A stretch of DNA of 64,000 bases, taken from the NCBI RefSeq assembly GCF_900104455.1, contig NZ_FNHB01000001.1, positions 744,001 to 808,000 on the forward strand. The letters run 5' to 3'. Every line of letters begins with the position of its first letter. The first letter of the stretch is position 1. The DNA comes from Dendrosporobacter quercicolus. GTDB taxonomy: Bacteria > Bacillota > Negativicutes > DSM-1736 > Dendrosporobacteraceae. A program made the position numbers and the translations under genes. Below are positions 63,921-64,000 of this stretch, one piece after another. The notes below the pieces were generated by a model. That model was not told the DNA's origin and did no database searches. It saw only the letters and a program-made list of their open reading frames with translations.

Positions 63921-64000
63921 TTATTGACCGCCGAAATGAACAGAATGCTTAACCAGAATGTACATAAAGAAAGGAGCGCCGACCAATGCGGTAAGGATGC
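63921..64000 (-). CDS. FecCD-type permease, C-terminus only
   Basis: The last 26 codons of a permease whose rest lies off the right edge. The ending ILTALVGAPFFMYILVKH is the typical FecCD C-terminus, followed by SVHFGGQ and TAA. It is the first visible gene of the second metal-uptake operon. Confidence 0.85.
   Translation of the reverse strand, partial: ILTALVGAPFFMYILVKHSVHFGGQ

Overview
The window looks like the chromosome of an endospore-forming, diderm (two-membrane) Firmicute of the Negativicutes, Sporomusa-like. Spore genes (gpr, spoIIP, yqfC, yqfD) and Firmicute-type operons sit beside an OstA/LptA-like periplasmic protein and a TonB-dependent outer-membrane receptor. An HyaD-type hydrogenase maturation protease, the radical-SAM thiamine enzyme ThiH and a TetR/FecB-type metal-uptake cluster fit an anaerobe. 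This lineage assignment is inferred from gene content, not from a database search.

Layout. 1-7.1 kb: a partial glycosyltransferase, aroH, a hydrogenase protease, trxA, a GDT1-like transporter, a nitroreductase, the RNase P RNA and a TPP-riboswitch-controlled thiS-thiG-thiH-thiE operon. 7.1-14.3 kb: Nif3-like protein and trmK, a four-tRNA operon (Asn, CAU, Glu, Val), rpoD, dnaG, about 500 bp without a convincing gene, and dgt. 14.4-28.6 kb: an LptA-like gene, glyQS behind a T-box leader, DUF4342, recO, a yqzL-like gene, a CorC-like protein, DUF502, then the conserved era-cdd-dgkA-ybeY-pgpH-phoH-yqfD-yqfC block.

28.7-40.4 kb is an accessory segment: an orphan HerA-like ATPase, a 71-bp near-perfect palindrome, and a divergent iron-uptake locus. 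The locus has a TonB receptor on one strand; an AraC regulator, a binding lipoprotein, a half-size ABC exporter, two FecCD permeases and a FecE ATPase lie on the other. A Fur-box-like site lies between the arms. The segment separates yqfC from yqeY-rpsU, which in related genomes I expect to be close together.

40.4-57.6 kb returns to core genes: yqeY, rpsU, a HIT protein, mtaB, rsmE, prmA and the CIRCE-controlled heat-shock operon hrcA-chaperonin-grpE-dnaK-dnaJ. The chaperonin is not GroEL: its sequence is of the archaeal thermosome type (bacterial 'group III'). It is followed by hemW, lepA, an unknown membrane-anchored protein, spoIIP, gpr and rpsT. 57.6-64 kb holds holA, comEC, a TetR regulator with a palindromic site in its own promoter, and the end of a second FecB/FecCD/FecE-type uptake operon that runs off the right edge.

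The most notable feature is the archaeal-type chaperonin built into the HrcA regulon. The iron island with its exporter-fold ABC protein, the long palindrome and the unexplained intergenic stretches are the next best places to look. No CRISPR array, phage or transposase gene was seen.
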